Source: Methanospirillum stamsii
Lineage (GTDB): Archaea; Halobacteriota; Methanomicrobia; Methanomicrobiales; Methanospirillaceae
Direction of reading: 5' to 3'
DNA: 64,000 bases
Assembly (NCBI RefSeq): GCF_046244385.1
Contig: NZ_CP176366.1
Coordinates: forward strand, 2,480,001-2,544,000
How positions within the stretch are numbered: the stretch's first letter is position 1; the number at the start of each line of letters is the position of its first letter. This document shows positions 60,211-64,000 of the stretch, one piece after another. A model generated the notes under the pieces. That model searched no databases and had not been told where the DNA came from. It was given only the letters and a program-made list of their open reading frames with translations. Made by a program: the position numbers and the translations under genes.

Positions 60211-61383
60211 TTACTTTCGTCTATCCAATTTGAGGAAGACACCGGTGCAGACAAGGGTGATACATCCGGACAGGTAAAAGACCATACTAATTCCGGAACA
60301 GTCCATTACCAGACCGGAGAGGAGAGGGGCGATGATGAGACCGAGTGCAAGTGAGGTGTTGACCATTCCCGAAGCACTACCCTGACCGATTTCACGGCCT
60401 GCACAGGTTACAAGGGCAAACAGGGCCGGAAGGGAAAGACCTCGTCCAATTCCAAGGAGAAGGGCTGAAAACAGATAAAATTCTATTCCGCTTGTTACCG
60501 GAACCATGAGAAGTGATATCCCTATCATTAAAACTCCGGCTCCTATCAGATGGTAATGCCGGAAAGAGTCCGATATCCTGGAGAAAAAGTGCTGAAATAC
60601 CGGAGTGGAAATGACAGATACTAAAATGATAAGTCCGGTCTCGGATGACGAGATCTCCGGGTCCTGAATGGCGACGATTGGCAAAAAAACCATGAACGTT
60701 CCGTTTGCAAGGGCATACATGAGCTGGTAAAGGATTGGTCCCTGAAGTGCCTTATGGAAGATAATGTCCCTAAAAGAGGACTTTATTGCAGGTTTGCAAG
60801 AAATATCCGGGAGATAATAGAAACTTGTGGTGAGTGCCAGGAGAGAGAAAAATGCCATTGCAAAAAAAACTGCGTTCATGGAGAAGAGATCTGATATCAC
60901 TCCTCCGATGAATGGTCCAAAACTCATACCAAGGTAGATGGAACTGACAAAGGAGCCGATAAATTTCCCTTCTTCATCGACTGGAGCGATATCACTTATA
61001 TATGCAATCGCGATTGGGAGGATCATGGCAGAGGCCATGCCGTGAAAAAACCTCAGAGCTGTCAGTTCATAAACGGTTCCGGCAAGAAGATAGAATGCGG
61101 AAAGGATGGCATAGGATGAAAGCCCGATAAGAATCAGTTTCTTTCTCCCGTAATTATCTGACATCCTTCCAAATACCGGAAGAAACAGTATTCGGGCAAG
61201 AGCGAAGGCAGAAAAGATTGTCCCAATCCAGATACCGGTTGCTCCCATGGTAACTGCATACCGGGGGAGCAGGGGAATGACGATTCCAACACCTATCATT
61301 GCACAAAAAACTGCAGCGTAGAGTGAGAAGAATATCCGGCTGCGGGTATTTGTATCAACAACAGGAGTCAGTGAAGCGTTCAT
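60211..61383 (-). CDS. Major facilitator superfamily transporter
   Basis: 390 residues with about 12 membrane helices. Loop motif A is recognisable after helix 2 (GRMSDNYGRKKLILIG) and partly repeated in the second half (RISDSFRHYHLIG). The AIAYISDIAPVDEEGKFIGSF segment is typical of drug-type MFS exporters. Substrate unknown. Same strand as the corrinoid operon but 160 bases upstream of it, with its own probable promoter. Confidence 0.9.
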   Translation of the reverse strand: MNASLTPVVDTNTRSRIFFSLYAAVFCAMIGVGIVIPLLPRYAVTMGATGIWIGTIFSAFALARILFLPVFGRMSDNYGRKKLILIGLSSYAILSAFYLLAGTVYELTALRFFHGMASAMILPIAIAYISDIAPVDEEGKFIGSFVSSIYLGMSFGPFIGGVISDLFSMNAVFFAMAFFSLLALTTSFYYLPDISCKPAIKSSFRDIIFHKALQGPILYQLMYALANGTFMVFLPIVAIQDPEISSSETGLIILVSVISTPVFQHFFSRISDSFRHYHLIGAGVLMIGISLLMVPVTSGIEFYLFSALLLGIGRGLSLPALFALVTCAGREIGQGSASGMVNTSLALGLIIAPLLSGLVMDCSGISMVFYLSGCITLVCTGVFLKLDRRK

Positions 61384-61729
61384 GGATGCATATTCTAGAT
61401 ATAATGATGGCGATATCAGGAAATATTCGGGCGTTTGAAAAGATAAGTAAGAATAATTTTTCGTCCGCTCGGATTTTTATCCCGGCTATTTCTGTCGAAT
61501 CCTGAAAGTGATAAGAATATCCGGATGATACTTCCTTTCGTTATAGATTGATCGGTGCACCTATGAAAATAGGTATCGGTTTTAATCCAGTTCATAAACA
61601 AGCGATGATTAAGAATTTTCATGGAAATCCAAGTAAAAATAGGTAATAAATATTATCTGGCTCACATAACCTCATGATCTCCAGATAAATGACACAGTTT
61701 TCATTTGAATATTTTTTTGGAGAAATTTT
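61384..61729. other. Divergent intergenic region
   Basis: About 345 bases between the MFS gene (minus) and the cupin gene (plus). A/T-rich; no gene was recognised. The promoter of each flanking gene should lie here. Confidence 0.35.
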
Positions 61730-62104
61730 TTGAGATATTATTTTTTGCAGTATTCTTTTTTTCAGGATCATGTTTCTGATTCAGATGATATACCCTGGTA
61801 TTCTCCCCCCGGATGGAAAGGAGTTTTTCTAAAGGATCTCATCGGAGATACCCAGACGAATGGAAAATTCAGTTATCATCTTGTGCGGGTACAGGAAAAT
61901 TGTGAAGTACCATTACATAGTCATGATTCCCAATATGAATGGAACGTAATTCTTGGAGGTAATGGGATTTTTACATTGGATAATAGGGATTTTCCGATAA
62001 CAAAGGGTCAGACCTTTGTTACACCTCCGGGAGTAACTCATATTGTCCGTGCAGGGAACAGGGATTTGGTTCTTCTTGCGATGTTTGTTCCGTCATTGGA
62101 ATAG
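61730..62104 (+). CDS. Cupin-domain protein
   Basis: 124 residues from TTG at 61730, chosen because tttggag lies at the right distance and no ATG or GTG is available in frame. The cupin core is clear: PLHSHDSQYEWNVILGGNGIFTLDN (motif 1, two His and one Glu) and FPITKGQTFVTPPGVTHIVRAG (motif 2, His). It probably binds a metal ion. Function unknown: many such single-domain cupins bind sugars or small acids. Confidence 0.85.
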   Translation: MRYYFLQYSFFQDHVSDSDDIPWYSPPGWKGVFLKDLIGDTQTNGKFSYHLVRVQENCEVPLHSHDSQYEWNVILGGNGIFTLDNRDFPITKGQTFVTPPGVTHIVRAGNRDLVLLAMFVPSLE

Positions 62105-62144
62105 ATCTTTCGATTCCTTTTTTTCATTTGATTCATTTATTTCG

Positions 62145-62180
62145 ATACTGATATATCTGTTGGATTCAAGGTATCAGTAA
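62145..62180. promoter_or_regulatory. Imperfect nested palindrome, copy 1
   Basis: atactgata (62145-62153) and tatcagta (62172-62179) are inverted arms around gttggattcaag. The element ends about 20 bases before the start of the first tandem secreted protein. A more perfect copy lies at 63082-63117. Confidence 0.55.
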
Positions 62181-62197
62181 TATCCGGAGTAAGTCAT

Positions 62198-63025
62198 ATG
62201 AAATGGTTTTCTATTGGAGTTCTTATCTGTTTGGTTTTTCTGACAATGCAGGGTGTTCTGGCTGAATCGCTCTTTTCCTTTGACCAGGAAATAAAGCCGG
62301 ACCTATATGTAACTGATGATCTAATCTCCCGTGCAGGGACAATTAATATTCCTGCAGGACTTGGAATTCTTACGACAAATGAAATTATCCAGCCATATTG
62401 GGCACCAGCCCATGATGTTCTTCCTATCCGGATGGATTTTTCTCCGGTAAATCAGAAAGGACCTATTGCTGATCTTTCAATTGTCGGAATTGATATGTAC
62501 CAATTTGGAAATGAGGTAAAAAATATATTTTCTTTTTCAAATGGTGTTCCATTGAATATCGTAACCACGTATTTTGTCAACAGCTCAGAAACAATCCCTT
62601 ATTATCTTTTTCTTCGCAATACGCTGGATAAAGGGGATACGATTCATGATTTTAATTATGTCTATTCAGCAGAATATGAACCGATATCGTATAACCAAAC
62701 TGCTTACCAGTCAGGAAATCCATCAGGCAACTATCATACCAGTATGGGAGCTATCAATCTGACCTTTTCTAAAAAACCTGACTGGTTGCCATATCTAAAT
62801 GGGACATTTTCTGATGGCTATATTATTGGCGGAACAGTAAACGGTCCGGTCTGGTTTGGTTCCTGGGGCCCGGATGATGCAACTTTTGATCGTGATCCTT
62901 CAAAGGCTCTCTCTGGATCATTTATGGTAGTGTTTAATGAAGACTGGTCATCTTTTTCCGGGACGAAAGGAAACTGGCAGAGCAGCTCTAATGCCGGGAA
63001 ATTTACCGGTGAAAAAGGAACGTAA
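62198..63025 (+). CDS. Secreted protein, tandem paralogue 1
   Basis: 275 residues. A signal peptide (about 1-23, ending GVLAE) precedes a domain rich in N-x-S/T sites and aromatic residues: SRAGTINIPAGLGILTTNEIIQP, EIIQPYWAPAHDVLPIRMDFSP, GPVWFGSWGPDD and MVVFNEDWSSFSGTKG. I do not recognise the family. The paralogue downstream shares most of these stretches, so the pair arose by duplication. CCGGAG lies before the ATG. Confidence 0.8.
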   Translation: MKWFSIGVLICLVFLTMQGVLAESLFSFDQEIKPDLYVTDDLISRAGTINIPAGLGILTTNEIIQPYWAPAHDVLPIRMDFSPVNQKGPIADLSIVGIDMYQFGNEVKNIFSFSNGVPLNIVTTYFVNSSETIPYYLFLRNTLDKGDTIHDFNYVYSAEYEPISYNQTAYQSGNPSGNYHTSMGAINLTFSKKPDWLPYLNGTFSDGYIIGGTVNGPVWFGSWGPDDATFDRDPSKALSGSFMVVFNEDWSSFSGTKGNWQSSSNAGKFTGEKGT

Positions 63026-63081
63026 TTTTTTTTTGAAAACCTGGCTGAGTTTACCTGGGCTTTTCATACTAACCTTTTTCG

Positions 63082-63117
63082 ATACTGATATATCTGTTGA
63101 ATTCAACGTATCAGTAT
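63082..63117. promoter_or_regulatory. Perfect nested palindrome, copy 2
   Basis: The arms atactgata (63082-63090) and tatcagtat (63109-63117) are exact inverted repeats, and between them GTTGAATTCAAC (63096-63107) is a perfect 12-base palindrome. It ends 19 bases before the ATG of the second tandem gene. Confidence 0.65.
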
Positions 63118-63136
63118 ACCCTCCGGAGTATATGAC

Positions 63137-63961
63137 ATGAAAAGGTATACTATTGCACTTTTTTTCTTTCTGGTTTTTCTGATGATGCAGGGAGTTCTCG
63201 CTGAATCTTTGATCTCCTTTAACCAGGCTGTAAAACCCAACCCTTATGCAACTGATGATCTCATTTCCCGTGCAGGGACCATGAATATCCCCGCAGGACT
63301 TGGAATACTAACAACAAATGAGATTATCCAGCCATTCTGGACTCCGAAGGGAGATATTCTTCCTATCCGGGTGGAATTTTCTCCAGTCGATGTGAATGGA
63401 CCGGTTGCAGACATTGAAATGATCGGGACACAATTTTACCAGTTTGGAAATGAAGTAAAGGATTTAAGTTTTTCAAACGGAGTTCCCTTGAACATGGTGA
63501 TGAAGTACTTCATTAACAGTTCTGTACAAATCCCGTATTATGTTATTCTCCGTAATTCCTTGGATAAGGGAGACTCAATTCAAAATTATAATCTGGTTTA
63601 TTCAGCCGAATATGAGCCTTTAAATCTCAATCTTTCGGCCTACCTGACCGGATATCCCATTGGTAATTACAAAACCAGTATGGGAGAGCTCAATCTGACA
63701 ACTCCTGAAAAAATGGGTTTGTATCAGGATCTGAAGGGGACTTTAACTGATGATATTACTATAGATGGAACATTAAACGGCCCGGTCTGGTTTGGTTCCT
63801 GGTCTTCAAACTGGTCTGTTATTGAGAAGGATCCCTCTAAAGCAGTCGGCGGACAGTTCATGGTCATATTTAATGAAGACTGGTCATCATTTTCAGGAAC
63901 CAGGGGGAATCAGCATAGTTGTTCGAATGCCGGGAAATTCACCGGAGAAATGGTAACCTAA
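63137..63961 (+). CDS. Secreted protein, tandem paralogue 2
   Basis: 274 residues, closely similar along its whole length to the preceding protein: signal peptide ending GVLAE, SRAGTMNIPAGLGILTTNE, LPIRVEFSPVDVNGP, NGPVWFGSWSSNW and VIFNEDWSSFSGTRG. It ends in a GKFTGEM tail like its neighbour (GKFTGEK). The duplication includes the upstream nested palindrome. Family not recognised; probably a surface or secreted protein. Confidence 0.8.
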   Translation: MKRYTIALFFFLVFLMMQGVLAESLISFNQAVKPNPYATDDLISRAGTMNIPAGLGILTTNEIIQPFWTPKGDILPIRVEFSPVDVNGPVADIEMIGTQFYQFGNEVKDLSFSNGVPLNMVMKYFINSSVQIPYYVILRNSLDKGDSIQNYNLVYSAEYEPLNLNLSAYLTGYPIGNYKTSMGELNLTTPEKMGLYQDLKGTLTDDITIDGTLNGPVWFGSWSSNWSVIEKDPSKAVGGQFMVIFNEDWSSFSGTRGNQHSCSNAGKFTGEMVT

Positions 63962-64000
63962 TAACTTTTTAGTTTTTTTTCGAAATCAATAAAAAAAATC

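Noticed and set aside
1..64000. rRNA or tRNA genes
   Set aside because: None was recognised by eye; a covariance search would be needed to exclude a divergent tRNA.

Overview
The window reads as a methanogenic archaeon of the Methanospirillum type (order Methanomicrobiales). This rests on recognising several protein families rather than on any database search: receiver/multi-PAS proteins ending in a degenerate IRNPL-type H box, kinases with a RHDxxN H box, PKD-domain surface proteins, DUF1638 and corrinoid proteins, and archaeal-style TATA boxes combined with Shine-Dalgarno sites. No rRNA or tRNA gene was seen.

Layout. 1-15.1 kb: the right end of an IS1634/IS4-type element inserted at the 3' end of a receiver-GAF-PAS protein, then a decayed PAS kinase, a PKD surface protein, an ISL3 transposase remnant, two large paralogous receiver-PAS proteins with no kinase domain, and a MerR-type regulator. 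15.2-30.6 kb: a defence island with a vapBC pair (vapC frameshifted), a CARF protein and a CARF-HEPN RNase, CRISPR array 1, an unrecognised AT-rich two-gene cassette, cas1-cas2, a complete type III-A module (cas10-csm2-csm3-csm4-csm5-cas6) and CRISPR array 2. The two arrays have nearly identical leaders and repeats that differ at one base. 30.6-36.5 kb: small genes, a TetR-NudC-EFR1 ferredoxin operon with a likely TetR operator, and an erythromycin-esterase remnant. 36.6-44.8 kb: a beta-propeller hybrid histidine kinase, a lipoprotein-type ligand-binding protein and ClpB. 44.9-47.2 kb: two separate nucleotidyltransferase/HEPN toxin-antitoxin pairs flanking a decayed surface protein. 47.7-56.1 kb: PEGA and TPR secreted proteins, a frameshifted membrane kinase, a kinase/response regulator/family-2 glycosyltransferase operon and a divergent GH26-like secreted glycosidase. 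56.1-64 kb: a tightly overlapping corrinoid protein / UroD-type methyltransferase homologue / DUF1638-GAF-PAS histidine kinase operon, an MFS transporter, a cupin, and two tandem paralogous secreted proteins, each preceded by a copy of a nested palindrome.

How the genes work together. Cas6 should cut both array transcripts, because the repeats are nearly identical. The crRNAs then load a Csm complex whose Cas10 keeps the HD and GGDD motifs, so it should make cyclic oligoadenylate to activate the CARF-HEPN RNase encoded beyond array 1. The signalling genes are plentiful and many have lost a catalytic part. The most unusual arrangement is the corrinoid/UroD-like/DUF1638-kinase operon: it looks like a sensor built from methyltransferase parts, and the UroD-like protein appears to lack the usual zinc ligands.
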